Below, one piece after another: positions 23,393 to 34,445 of a DNA stretch of 64,000 nucleotides. Position 1 is the first letter of the stretch. Each line of letters starts with the position of its first letter. The stretch is from Calvatia gigantea (Eukaryota > Basidiomycota > Agaricomycetes > Agaricales > Lycoperdaceae): positions 1-64,000 of the forward strand of contig JACAAK010000004.1 in NCBI GenBank assembly GCA_025093985.1, read 5' to 3'. The notes under the pieces were generated by a model that saw only the letters and a list, made by a program, of their open reading frames with translations, searched no databases and had not been told where the DNA came from. The position numbers were made by a program, and so were the translations under genes.

Positions 23393-23905
23393 TTAGTAGT
23401 AATGGACTTCCTCCCGCTCGCAACCTCTCATGAATGGAGGTTCAGTACCCTTGTACTAGATATCTGTCCATAGTAGGTCCTTGTGGTTTGGTTCGGGAGA
23501 AGCCTCGGCCTCCTCGACAGCAGTGTCAACTTCAGCCTTTGTGGCTGTGTCGAGAGCCTGGTTACGAATGAGAAACCAGATCATACAGAGTGAAATGGCG
23601 AATACGTACCTTAAGCTCTTGCTCAGTAGCCAGTCCCAACTCTTCAATATAGCGCTCGAGACCACGGATAGGATCTTGAGTGCTATACATACGTTGGACC
23701 TCCTCGCGGGTACGGTAGGTGGTGCCGGGGTCGGACATGCTATGTAGCGGGTGAGATTGGTTGAGCAGTGAGCAGTGTCAGGGAACCAGAGGAAGACGTA
23801 CGAGGGACCACTGTAGCGGTAAGTGATGAACTCCCATAGCAGGGGCCCATTTTCTTCCTCAGCGGCCCACCGACGAGGGTGTCATTGCTATTTGCACGCG
23901 ATGCC
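23393..23905 (-). pseudogene. 3' fragment of pyruvate dehydrogenase E1 alpha subunit gene (PDA1-like)
   Basis: Three collinear exons with introns still in place encode the conserved C-terminal part: WEFITYRYSG, then SMSDPGTTYRTREEVQRM, STQDPIRGLERYIEE, then ATKAEVDTAVEEAEASPEP and YKGTEPPFMRG. The family motif YRY.GHSMSDPG has lost its His (GPS here), a residue of the thiamine-diphosphate site. An in-frame stop replaces a Tyr in WTDIYYKG, and RGRERE reads RGCERE. The sequence is unrecognisable upstream of about 23905. It is a segmental copy of genomic DNA, not a retrocopy, because introns remain. No function expected. Confidence 0.8.
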
Positions 23906-23909
23906 TCGC

Positions 23910-24853
23910 ATTGCTTATTGCCGCTGGCACTGCTGTTGTGAGTCATTGATAATTCTTAAGGATTTTAGCCAAAACTCACAGATCAATTCCCTTAGCCGAA
24001 CACGAGTTTAAAATTTATTGCTCCCTAGCATCCTCAGCTATAAACCTGAAGAGAAATAAAAAAGCACAGACGCACTCGAAAAGCGTGGTTTAAAAGGTTA
24101 CATTTAGTTTGCTAGAATAAATCCGATGAGAAAGCTTTCCAGAACGGCTGTGATGACTACCTACGATGCGGGAGAGGAGGCTGTGGCTGGGTTCGTCATA
24201 TATCTTCTCTTGTCCTTACCGATGCACTTTAAAGGTCGTGTTCCCCTATTGAGCGAATTGTGGTGGCTGTCAATTCCATATGTAGGATTTCTGTCTGTGA
24301 AGTCCGACTTGGAGGACTGAGGATTTAAGTTTTTCTTTCCACTTCTTATCACGTTTACTTTGGAGAGAGTGGGTCCATAAAATATGAGCTGAATGACCGA
24401 CCCCATGGCCTGAACCTGATGCAAGGGCGCAGTGGTATGCCTCGTCGTTAACCTGTCCCTGTGTTATATCCGTCGCTGACGGTTGGTTCTCATGACCACT
24501 TTATTACAGATAATCACAATTTATCGCAATGTGTTCTTATCAAACGCGAAACTCATTTACCTCTGTGCCGATGAATAACTCTGCGGATCCAAAAAGTCAA
24601 CGTAACTCAAGCTTGTGCGATAATCCATGGTGTCCGGTGAGCGGATCACACGCTCCTAGTACCTTCCCGATACATACCAAAGGGATAATAGAACCTATAC
24701 ACTTCTGGGTGGCGGTTGGTTCTAGAGCGTTTTGAACGAGGGTTGGACCAGGGTTGGCACTTGCGATGTCGCATAGGGCGTTGGCTGTGTCTCGGAAGGG
24801 GGGATCATAGATTCGTAATACAATAGTACAACGGTGGTGCTGGTTGATGCGTA
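23910..24853. other. No certain gene
   Basis: A minus-strand frame at about 24640-24800 encodes protein-like text (DPPFRDTANALCDIASANPG) followed by a possible donor GTATGT, but I do not recognise it and found no complete model. It could be a remnant. Confidence 0.3.
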
Positions 24854-25536
24854 TTATATCCACTGCGATTTATCCCAGGCTGGGTCCTGCAAAAAGGCGC
24901 AGAGCACCTTGCTTCCAGTCTACGGGTAATAGACCCAGATGAGAAAGGTGTGAATAAGAAATGTTGGAACACGCACTTGGAGAAGTGGATGCCCAGCAAC
25001 TATGCTTAGAAAACGTTCCAAACCCTCTCTACGACTCTCAATGACCTCGTCCGAGAAGCGGTTGGTGAATACCTTTCCAGGCAGCGGCGGAATGTTGACG
25101 CGTGTGGATTCATGTTCAAGGATATCGCGGAAAGCTTCAAAATCCGAATAACGCCTGCGGACAACCGAATGGCGTAGTTTGAATGCGGGGATGTTTGTCT
25201 ATGGAGGTCATGAGCCAATCACCAGACGAGATATGCTCGCTATCCGCACCTTGCAAACAATCTCATAGTCGGTATACATCTTGCGACCAAATCCTGATTA
25301 CGCAATCAGACAAGTGATAGAGCACCCTGAATGGCAAGAATATGGACCATGTGTCTGTGGGTTCCCGACCTCTATCTCAAGGAAGCTCTCCGGAATGCTG
25401 TACATCTCTTCAATCTACGCAGGTGAGACATCCCACGGCGCAATAACACATAGCTACATACTGTTTGTTCTCTCCCAGCGAAAAGCGAATCTTCGAAGGT
25501 GCTGCTGCGCGCAAAGGGAGAGACGGAGCTGGCCAT
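24854..25536 (-). CDS. SNX3: Sorting nexin-3 (SNX3/Grd19), PX-domain protein
   Basis: Five exons (25536-25462, 25414-25348, 25293-25250, 25198-24977, 24919-24854) joined by four introns of 47-57 nt give 157 residues, the usual size for this short sorting nexin. The protein is nearly all PX domain: [28 protein letters not shown], then [15 protein letters not shown] with the Arg that binds the PI3P phosphate, the IPPLPGK loop, and [16 protein letters not shown]. Grd19/SNX3 binds PI3P on endosomes and works with retromer in recycling cargo to the Golgi. All introns start GT and end AG; the second donor (GTCCAT) is unusual. Start chosen at the ATG that gives [12 protein letters not shown]. Appears intact. 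Confidence 0.88.
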
Positions 25537-25539
25537 GAT

Positions 25540-26085
25540 GGACGGCGGACGGTGGGGACAGCGTATGGGTGGCTGTGGGGACTTATGTTCGTGATCACGT
25601 GAGCCCCTGTCAATTGATAAGTGAGGCGCTGAAGGGGCTGAGTCTATCAGTTTAACTCTTGACAAGACCGCAAACTTTCCTGTGCCGCTATGCGCCTGGG
25701 GAAGAAATGATCGGGCATCGTGGCGTCGAGCGGGCGAACACAATGTTAACCAGACTCAAAAGGAAACACATACTATCTTTAATCTCCCGATCCCTGAACT
25801 TGGCCTCGTTTAGGCTGACAGTAAGAACGAGTCTATGTCGTGTGGCCACGCAAACAGGTTGATATGTCCGCTCTCAGCAGTGTCAGAAAATCACAACTCT
25901 GAAGAGGTGAGTCTTCAAGTTCCCTCTGTTTGTCGCTCACAGCACTCTCCGGGCGTGTGTGCATACGAATTCCGTCCGATGGAGGAATATTAGTCATTAG
26001 TAACCCTCGGCAATTTCATTTCACGAGAACGGTAAAGCAAATTCAAACAGGGCATTACTTGTTCGTGAACAATAGTAATGACCAG
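25540..26085. other. Intergenic, no gene seen
   Basis: Between the SNX3 start and the end of the pectate lyase gene. It should hold the SNX3 promoter; no clear element was recognised. Confidence 0.4.
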
Positions 26086-26089
26086 ATTC

Positions 26090-27353
26090 TTAGAAAACTA
26101 AGGTTTGGCCAGCGCTGCTAACGACCAGAGAGAGAACACTGGAGGTGGGGATGAGGCTGTGCGCATAAGGGGCCGTAGTGAAATTTCCAGGGGGTGCAGT
26201 GTTAGGTGCACCCATGTTTCCACGAGCGACAACGCCGCCTTGGCCATCAGAAGAATAAATGCCAATGGCAGTGTCTAAACAAACCGTGGTCAGTCCAATC
26301 CCTCTTTCTGCAACGAAGGCAGGGGGGGCATACTAAACCAGACATTATTTTCTACAAGAAGTTGAGCATTGGCAAGAGCGTTGATGCCATCATTGTTGGA
26401 TTCGAAGGCGTTGTTGAAGATGTGACCGTGGCCAAAACGGAAGGTTGGGATACGAGAGTTCAAGTTGAACCAGTAATTGCTGGCGTAGGTAACAGTGACG
26501 GCGATGTCTTCAGCGCCTCCGCCGTCAGCGTGGCCTATGACAGATGCTTTGTTGTGAGTATAAAATCTGCTGTTGGTCACCGTGACTCCAGTCGTCGTGG
26601 TGATGTCGAGGAGATTAGCATAACTAAACCAACTTGAGCATGGGAGAGGCAAGGTTGTACACACCAGACTTACAAGTCTACGTCGTGATCCCTGTCGCTA
26701 GAGAGGTCAACGTGATCAATCCAGACTTGATGAGTGGACTGGAGGCTGAGAGCATTACCAACGTCAGCGAGGACCTTGGAAATTCTAATGTTACGGATGA
26801 TGACATTGCTCTCGTTAATGACGCGAAGACCAACTCCGTTGAGCACTAAGAGTGAACGTGGGTCTTTGGTAGGAGAAGAATATTTAAAGACGATACCACT
26901 CGAGGTCGACCTCCCGATGATCGAAGTATTTGAACCGACGTCGACGATAGCACTGCCAACTATCGTACCTGCTTGCTATGATAAGCAAGCCCTACAACCA
27001 TCAGGGTTAGTCACAAACCGGAGATGATGACTGTCTTTTTGGCGTCGCCGGAGACGGCGGCAGTGAGAGCACTGAGAGTGGACACGGTGATTTGAGTTGG
27101 CCCGGAGCCACCAGAAGTTCTATTTGACGGCCTTCATATTGTAAACTGCACAACTTAGACATCGACATACCCTCCGTTGATAGAAGCATAACCAACAGTT
27201 GCGACGTCTCCAGGAGATGCGCGCTTTTCAACGTGAATGCTAGCCTGGTGGTGAAACGGCAGTCAATGAAGTGCAATGAAGGCCACTGGGGATTATATCA
27301 ACCAAAGTAACTTGGAAAACAGCAAGGGAGATGACAAGGGAAAAGATTTTCAT
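26090..27353 (-). CDS. Secreted pectate lyase, polysaccharide lyase family 1
   Basis: Six exons (27353-27312, 27244-27171, 27119-27019, 26968-26674, 26623-26334, 26274-26090) give 328 residues with no break. The N-terminus (MKIFSLVISLAVFQA) is a secretion signal. The body is a right-handed beta-helix protein: TQITVSTLSALTAAV, GTIVGSAIVDVGSNTSIIG, NVIIRNIRISKV, then WIDHVDLSSDRDHD with calcium-site Asp residues, and NSRIPTFRFG holding the RxPxxR catalytic Arg motif. PL1 enzymes cleave polygalacturonate by beta-elimination in plant cell walls. Introns are 50-67 nt. A copy of the promoter and first exon was carried downstream by the segmental duplication (see 31184-31225). Confidence 0.9.
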
Positions 27354-28153
27354 GGTTTCTGTAGCAGGAAAGAGGGTGACCCTGCGGGCCACGATCTTTT
27401 TCCTTTAAATCAACCACCCTGCTTATATCACACCATTCCGGCGAGACCGCATCCTGGTTAGGATGAGGTCAACAGGGGCCCCGTTGAAGAAGCGGCCCGT
27501 GTGGCCCTTCAAATCTCGTGTGGTAGTTCTCTATCACTTCGCTTGGCAAGGTCATGCTTGACCTGGTGGGCCAATGCCTGCTGAATGACATGATTGATTG
27601 GACGTCAACTCGGAATAACCTAGTGTCTTCTATTTATGTGACCATTCTATTTAAAACAAAATCAAGGACCTCATTCCATGAATTGGTCAGCGCCCAACGA
27701 GATCTCTCGTTTATACTAGTTATTCTACCTTGCTAGCCCATTGAAACGCTGCGAGTTATTATCTTTGCTAATTGGCCCGTCCTGATCGTTAATCAAGCTG
27801 ATCAACTTCGTAGCCACGTCCCTTCAATGCCGGTCACCATAACAGATGAATGAAATAGCCAACTGACGTGGTCACTTCACGAAATCTGCATCCCTCCTTC
27901 CTTGAGGTTTGCACTGCGGTTGGCGCAAGCCCGCACAGCTAATCCTAAAGGAGGACCCTGTAGAGTTAGCGACAGACGTTCGAGAGCGTCCCGAGACGTC
28001 AACAACGCCAAGTCTCGACCAAGAATGAACTTAACGACTAGCGGCCATATCTCGAGACAGGGACTTTCAGTGACAACAATATAAATTAGTGAGTGTAGAT
28101 CGCGATAACCGTACAACACGTCAATCGTGTAAGGAGCAGCAAAGCAAGGGTGC

Positions 28154-29041
28154 TCAAGATTCCGGTGTTTTCGAGGGTGGACATGAACGGTCAGGCATAT
28201 CCCATATACCAATTACAATGTCTTTGACCTAACAAAATTCTGTACATGGGATAAGGATGAGTAGACCAGGGAAAGACGTACTCGGTTACATCTTTGGGGA
28301 ACTGGGAGCCTTTTCCCGTGCAACGCGTACTCTGTTGGAGTCGTTGAACACATGATTTGCCAGTCATCATCGCGATTGAAGTGATCTAGTTTGGCCGTGA
28401 AGCGCTATTTCGAGATTACGGTGAGGTTTTGAAGTGACCAATTAAAAGGAGACGTACGCGGCGGCCAGCGGTCCCTTGACAGCCCTAGGGGACCAACTTT
28501 AGTGAGTGGAAGGAGGTTCCTGAGAGATTGGAAGATTGCGGCACACCTCGTCTTTAAATTCTGTCCATCTTGTCTCGCAATCCGGCTCATCGAAATCTAC
28601 AACCCAGTGCGCCCAAATCCCACTCCATAGTCCCTTAAAAGTGGTCATCATTAATGTTACAGGACATCACATGCTCGCGGTCCAACACACCAAGTCCTCA
28701 CAGAATGTTGGCTCAAGTTCAATGTTATGAATCTTTGCGGACGACCGTCTGCATTCCTGTAACGCATCCCGTCCGTGACCCGGGGAAAGGGACTTCGCTG
28801 TATACTCCCGTGTCTTATGCCGCAAACAATGTTCTCCACGTCTTAAGCTATCCCATGCAAGCGGCTCTGACGAAGTGGAATCCAAAAACGGCATCTGACC
28901 TAGTCGCTCAAAGAGTGAACTGACTTTGGCAGCGACCTCACCACTTGTTGCTCCGGACACTATTATTCCGAGTGGAAGGAGCCAAACGATCGCGATGCAG
29001 AGAAGGCCAATGTACATTCCCGATGCGGATTTAGTGCTCAT
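28154..29041 (-). CDS. Uncharacterised Cys/Trp-rich basidiomycete protein, copy 1 (intact)
   Basis: Five exons (29041-28691, 28633-28547, 28484-28458, 28404-28282, 28228-28154) give 220 residues without a break. An N-terminal hydrophobic segment (about residues 10-29, IGLLCIAIVWLLPLGIIV) suggests a signal anchor or signal peptide. The rest has conserved Cys and Trp motifs that I recall from an uncharacterised, expanded mushroom family: WAHWVVDFDEPDC, DDDWQIMCSTTP and IGIWDMPDRSC. Four or more conserved Cys suggest a secreted or lumenal, disulfide-bonded domain. Function unknown. Copy 2 (32033-32923) has a one-base insertion and copy 3 (36195-36542) has lost all but the first exon. Confidence 0.75.
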
Positions 29042-29113
29042 GCGATGGTGTTCTGCTTCGTAGCTTGTTGGTTCACAACCAATGTCAGGTGGGGATGAAG
29101 GTGAGGGAAGGGA

Positions 29114-29652
29114 ATGGAGGCGAGTGGTTGGGAGAAGGGGCTGAGTTGGGTCACTAGAGTAAGAGATCGAGGTATGTCGTGCGTGATCGCGTGTTACTGG
29201 GAACCTTCTGGAGTGGTCTCGCTTCAGACAGAATGTTCGGGAGAATGGCCGATGATTATCGAAAACTCACAGATCTTGGTCGGTGGTCCGAGTGGCATTG
29301 GGATTGGGCGAGATATTGCAGGAATAGTAATCTGTGTCGTAGAAATGCATTTGTTGAGTATCACTCCTTGGAAAAGGAAGGAAGCGTCAGCAGTATGGTT
29401 GGTAAGAGAAACCGGCGGAAGCTTACCGAAAGCGAGCGTCGGCTGCCGAGCCGGATGTTGTGGTCACTCGGTGAAGTCCCATTCTTCGCTGTCGAGGCTG
29501 GGGGTCCGGTTGAACCAAGGGCAAAGAGAAGGGGCACACAACCCCAAGGTTACCCTACGGGCTGTTTTTCACTGCATAGACGTGCTGGTGGGAGAACCTT
29601 TGCGCATGGACGAAATGAGGTACCTCAAGCTAACTGGCTGAACCCGGAATAA
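29114..29652 (+). other. Overlapping open frames in the spacer of U1, coding status unknown
   Basis: Two plus-strand frames stay open over the same 0.5 kb (29114-29641 and 29179-29652). Neither resembles a family I know. A donor-like GAGGTATGTCG lies at about 29170. The same sequence occurs at 32996-33534 and 36615-37153, but the copies are too similar to reveal selection. It could also be leader or promoter sequence between the divergent genes A and C. Confidence 0.25.
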
Positions 29653-30563
29653 GTGATGTGTTTAATTTAGCAGCAACAAATAGCAAAAAGACCAAGGCAC
29701 GTTTGCGGAGACCAAGGCACGTTCGCGGGATCCAAGCCACCAGAACCCAAAGTTGGAAGTAGGTTCGTCGTAGTCGTTTTGGAATATGCGTACAACCGCG
29801 AGCTTTGCGTTATATGAACGGCCACAATGAGCAAGTAGCAGGGTCCTGGAAAAATCACGTGAAAGAGACGTGACTTTCGACCGAAAGGCTCTTGACAGCA
29901 CCCACCGCGATGTCGCAAATCCGTGGCTTGTCCGAAGGCTCGCAAAGGTAATCTATAGGTCACCAGGCAAACTGGTACACCCTTGATTGATACTGCTCAC
30001 TCGCTGCTTCTGCGACCATGTGTGCCCTTAGCGATGGCAAAAATATCCACCGGTTATCAACTTATCCCACATCCCGGAACAACCATATTCTGGTCGCCAG
30101 GCACTCGGTGGGGGGTAACCACAGCGAAGAAAGGCGAAGCAAACTAACCTCTGAGAGAAAAAAATCCCTCAGTAGCACGTACGCGAGGGTCCGTATTCTG
30201 TTGCAGGAACACCTGATTTTACACTTGAGTACAAAGATTTCTGGATGTCGCTTTTCATGCCCGACCCCGACACCAATGCCCCCAAGTAGTGCCTTTGTTC
30301 TCGAAATGGGATTTGTGCCCAGAATGTATGGCCTCATATGACCGTGCTCTGGGAGAACACCCCCACTTTTTGAGAGCTACCAAGCACCTGCTGATGTCCG
30401 CTCAATTCATATTTGGGAGATCAATCGGCAACACCCTAATTCATCACCAATCCAACTTCACAACTTAAATACTTCGCGACATATAATTAATTTGACCATA
30501 AGACACATATCATCGCAAGCACCCCCCAGGCCCCCGCGAGAGTGTACAACTGTTATCATCCCT

Positions 30564-31181
30564 ATGTCCAGAGGTCTCATTGCAGATGCTGGAGCCAACG
30601 AGCTCGGTTACTCGATGCTGAGTTTCGAAGGGTTGGGGATTCTGGAGATCGGGTTGTCTCTCAGCTATTTGTTATTCGGCGTTGTTATCAGCCAGTGCAT
30701 TATTTACTTTCGACGGTACTCTAGAGATGATCCAAAACCTTTGAGATATTTCGTACGCCTCTTGCATTACCACTGGAAGAGAACACTGACTTCTTTCCTG
30801 CAGGTCTCTACCGTATTGTAGGTCGTCGTCTATCAGCTACCTACTCAACTGAAGCTCCAAAGGTTCTTCGAATTCGCCCACTCTGCAGTAATATCGGGGA
30901 TGGTTTATACCATCTCTATCATATATCTGGCCCGTCCAGGACAGATCCCGCAAAACTCGTACTATTTAGTATTGGCTAATGTGCTCGAAACCATTATCGG
31001 CTTCCTTGTCCAGTCTTTCTTCGGTTACCGCGTCTACCGACTATCTCGGCAATTCAGGTTAGGCCTCGCGTGTTGGTCATTGGCTGCTACGAGGCTCGTA
31101 CTGGGGATATGCGTTGCTGCAGAATCTTTTATCGATGTACCCAGGGTCATATCAACAAAGAACTTGGCAAACAGCGATTAG
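30564..31181 (+). pseudogene. DUF6534-like membrane protein, copy 1, truncated by the duplication breakpoint
   Basis: Identical to copies 2 and 3 up to ...SFIDVPRV, then joined at 31147 to unrelated sequence (ISTKNLANSD, stop) that derives from the pectate lyase intron region. It lacks the last third of the protein, including at least two membrane segments, so a functional product is doubtful. Confidence 0.75.
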
Positions 31182-31183
31182 GA

Positions 31184-31225
31184 GACTTTGCACAGCAAGG
31201 GAGATGACAAGGAAAAGATTTTCAT
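31184..31225 (-). pseudogene. Orphan copy of pectate lyase exon 1 (with promoter copy beyond it)
   Basis: The ATG at 31225 and following bases match the start of the PL1 gene (27353) with a one-base deletion in the AAGGG run that shifts the frame. The rest of the gene is missing because the duplication breakpoint lies in its first intron. Confidence 0.7.
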
Positions 31226-32032
31226 GGTTTCTGTGGCAGGGAAAGAGGGTGACCCTGCGGGCCACGATCTTTTTCCTTTAAATCAACCACCCTGCTTATA
31301 TCACACCATTCCGGCGAGACCGCATCCTGGTTAGGATGAGGTCAACAGGGGCCCCGTTGAAGAAGCGGCCCAGTGTGGCCCTTCAAATCTCGTGTGGTAG
31401 TTCTCTATCACTTCGCTTGGCAAGGTCATGCTTGACCTGGTTGGGCCAATGCCTGCTGAATGACATGATTGATTGGACGTCAACTCGGAATAACCTAGGT
31501 GTCTTCTATTTATGTGACCATTCTATTTAAAACAAAATCAAGGATCCTCATTCCATGAATTGGTCAGCGCCCAACGAGATCTCTCGTTTATACTAGTTAT
31601 TCTACCTTGCTAGCCCATTGAAACGCTGCGAGTTATTATCTTTGCTAATTTGGCCCGTCCTGATCGTTAATCAAGCTGATCAACTTCGTAGCCACGTCCC
31701 TTCAATGCCGGTCACCATAACAGATGAATGAAATAGCCAACTGACGTGGTCACTTCACGAAATCCGCATCCCTCCTTCGTCGAGGTTTGCACCGCGGTTG
31801 GCGCAAGCCCGCACAGCTAATCTTAAAGGAAGGACCCCGTAGAGTTAGCGACAGACGTTCGAGAGCGTCCCGAGACGTCAACAACGCCAAGTCTCGACCA
31901 AGAATGAACTTAACGACTAGCGGCCATATCTCGAGACAGGGACTTTCAGTGACAACAATATAAATTAGTGAGTGTAGATCGCGATAACCGTACAACACGT
32001 CAATCGTGTAAGGAGCAGCAAAGCAAGGGTGC

Positions 32033-32923
32033 TCAAGATTCCGGTGTTTTCGAGGGTGGACATGAACGGTCAGGCATATCCCATATACCAATTACAATGT
32101 CTTTGACCTAACAAAATTCTGTACATGGGATAAGGATGAGTAGACCAGGGAAAGACGTACTCGGTTACATCTTTGGGGAACTGGGAGCCTTTTCCCGTGC
32201 AACGCGTACTCTGTTGGAGTCGTTGAACACATGATTTGCCAGTCATCATCGCGATTGAAGTGATCTAGTTTGGCCGTGAAGCGCTATTTCGAGATTACGG
32301 TGAGGTTTTGAAGTGACCAATTAAAAGGAGACGTACGCGGCGGCCAGCGGTCCCTTGACAGCCCTAGGGGACCAACTTTAGTGAGTGGAAGGAGGTTCCC
32401 TGAGAGATTGGAAGATTGCAGGCACACCTCGTCTTTAAATTCCTGTCCATCTTGTCTCGCAATCCGGCTCATCGAAATCTACAACCCAGTGCGCCCAAAT
32501 CCCACTCCATAGTCCCTTAAAAGTGGTCATCATTAATGTTACAGGACATCACATGCTCGCGGTCCAACACACCAAGTCCTCACAGAATGTTGGCTCAAGT
32601 TCAATGTTATGAATCTTTGCGGACGACCGTCTGCATTCCTGTAACGCATCCCGTCCGTGACCCGGGGAAAGGGACTTCGCTGTATACTCCCGTGTCTTAT
32701 GCCGCAAACAATGTTCTCCACGTCTTAAGCTATCCCATGCAAGCGGCTCTGACGAAGTGGAATCCAAAAACGGCATCTGACCTAGTCGCTCAAAGAGTGA
32801 ACTGACTTTGGCAGCGACCTCACCACTTGTTGCTCCGGACACTATTATTCCGAGTGGAAGGAGCCAAACGATCGCGATGCAGAGAAGGCCAATGTACATT
32901 CCCGATGCGGATTTAGTGCTCAT
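32033..32923 (-). pseudogene. Uncharacterised Cys/Trp-rich protein, copy 2 (one-base insertion)
   Basis: Same exon layout as 28154-29041. In exon 2 an extra G makes TGGACAGGAATTTAA where copy 1 has TGGACAGAATTTAAA, so the frame stops at once. Two further extra bases fall in the next intron. If the extra base is an assembly or sequencing error, this copy would be intact. Confidence 0.65.
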
Positions 32924-32995
32924 GCGATGGTGTTCTGCTTCGTAGCTTGTTGGTTCACAACCAATGTCAGGTGGGGATGAAGGTGAGGGAAGGGA

Positions 32996-33534
32996 ATGGA
33001 GGCGAGTGGTTGGGAGAAGGGGCTGAGTTGGGTCACTAGAGTAAGAGATCGAGGTATGTCGTGCGTGATCGCGTGTTACTGGGAACCTTCTGGAGTGGTC
33101 TCGCTTCAGACAGAATGTTCGGGAGAATGGCCGATGATTATCGAAAACTCACAGATCTTGGTCGGTGGTCCGAGTGGCATTGGGATTGGGCGAGATATTG
33201 CAGGAATAGTAATCTGTGTCGTAGAAATGCATTTGTTGAGTATCACTCCTTGGAAAAGGAAGGAAGCGTCAGCAGTATGGTTGGTAAGAGAAACCGGCGG
33301 AAGCTTACCGAAAGCGAGCGTCGGCTGCCGAGCCGGATGTTGTGGTCACTCGGTGAAGTCCCATTCTTCGCTGTCGAGGCTGGGGGTCCGGTTGAACCAA
33401 GGGCAAAGAGAAGGGGCACACAACCCCAAGGTTACCCTACGGGCTGTTTTTCACTGCATAGACGTGCTGGTGGGAGAACCTTTGCGCATGGACGAAATGA
33501 GGTACCTCAAGCTAACTGGCTGAACCCGGAATAA
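32996..33534 (+). other. Second copy of the spacer open frames
   Basis: Sequence-identical counterpart of 29114-29652 as far as I can see. Coding status unknown. Confidence 0.25.
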
Positions 33535-34445
33535 GTGATGTGTTTAATTTAGCAGCAACAAATAGCAAAAAGACCAAGGCACGTTTGCGGAGACCAAGGC
33601 ACGTTCGCGGGATCCAAGCCACCAGAACCCAAAGTTGGAAGTAGGTTCGTCGTAGTCGTTTTGGAATATGCGTACAACCGCGAGCTTTGCGTTATATGAA
33701 CGGCCACAATGAGCAAGTAGCAGGGTCCTGGAAAAATCACGTGAAAGAGACGTGACTTTCGACCGAAAGGCTCTTGACAGCACCCACCGCGATGTCGCAA
33801 ATCCGTGGCTTGTCCGAAGGCTCGCAAAGGTAATCTATAGGTCACCAGGCAAACTGGTACACCCTTGATTGATACTGCTCACTCGCTGCTTCTGCGACCA
33901 TGTGTGCCCTTAGCGATGGCAAAAATATCCACCGGTTATCAACTTATCCCACATCCCGGAACAACCATATTCTGGTCGCCAGGCACTCGGTGGGGGGTAA
34001 CCACAGCGAAGAAAGGCGAAGCAAACTAACCTCTGAGAGAAAAAAATCCCTCAGTAGCACGTACGCGAGGGTCCGTATTCTGTTGCAGGAACACCTGATT
34101 TTACACTTGAGTACAAAGATTTCTGGATGTCGCTTTTCATGCCCGACCCCGACACCAATGCCCCCAAGTAGTGCCTTTGTTCTCGAAATGGGATTTGTGC
34201 CCAGAATGTATGGCCTCATATGACCGTGCTCTGGGAGAACACCCCCACTTTTTGAGAGCTACCAAGCACCTGCTGATGTCCGCTCAATTCATATTTGGGA
34301 GATCAATCGGCAACACCCTAATTCATCACCAATCCAACTTCACAACTTAAATACTTCGCGACATATAATTAATTTGACCATAAGACACATATCATCGCAA
34401 GCACCCCCCAGGCCCCCGCGAGAGTGTACAACTGTTATCATCCCT

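Larger units (their letters stand above)
27295..31146. repeat. Segmental duplication unit U1
   Basis: Nearly identical to 31149-35028. It begins inside the first intron of the pectate lyase gene and ends inside the DUF6534-like gene. U1 carries gene A copy 1, the 1.5-kb spacer and a truncated gene C copy 1. Confidence 0.9.

Noticed and set aside
30813..30821. In-frame TAG in the DUF6534-like gene, present in all three copies
   Set aside because: Using the acceptor TTGTAG instead of the nearer CTGCAG removes the stop and keeps the frame, so it is probably intronic. The nearer site looks better by branch-point distance, so some doubt remains.
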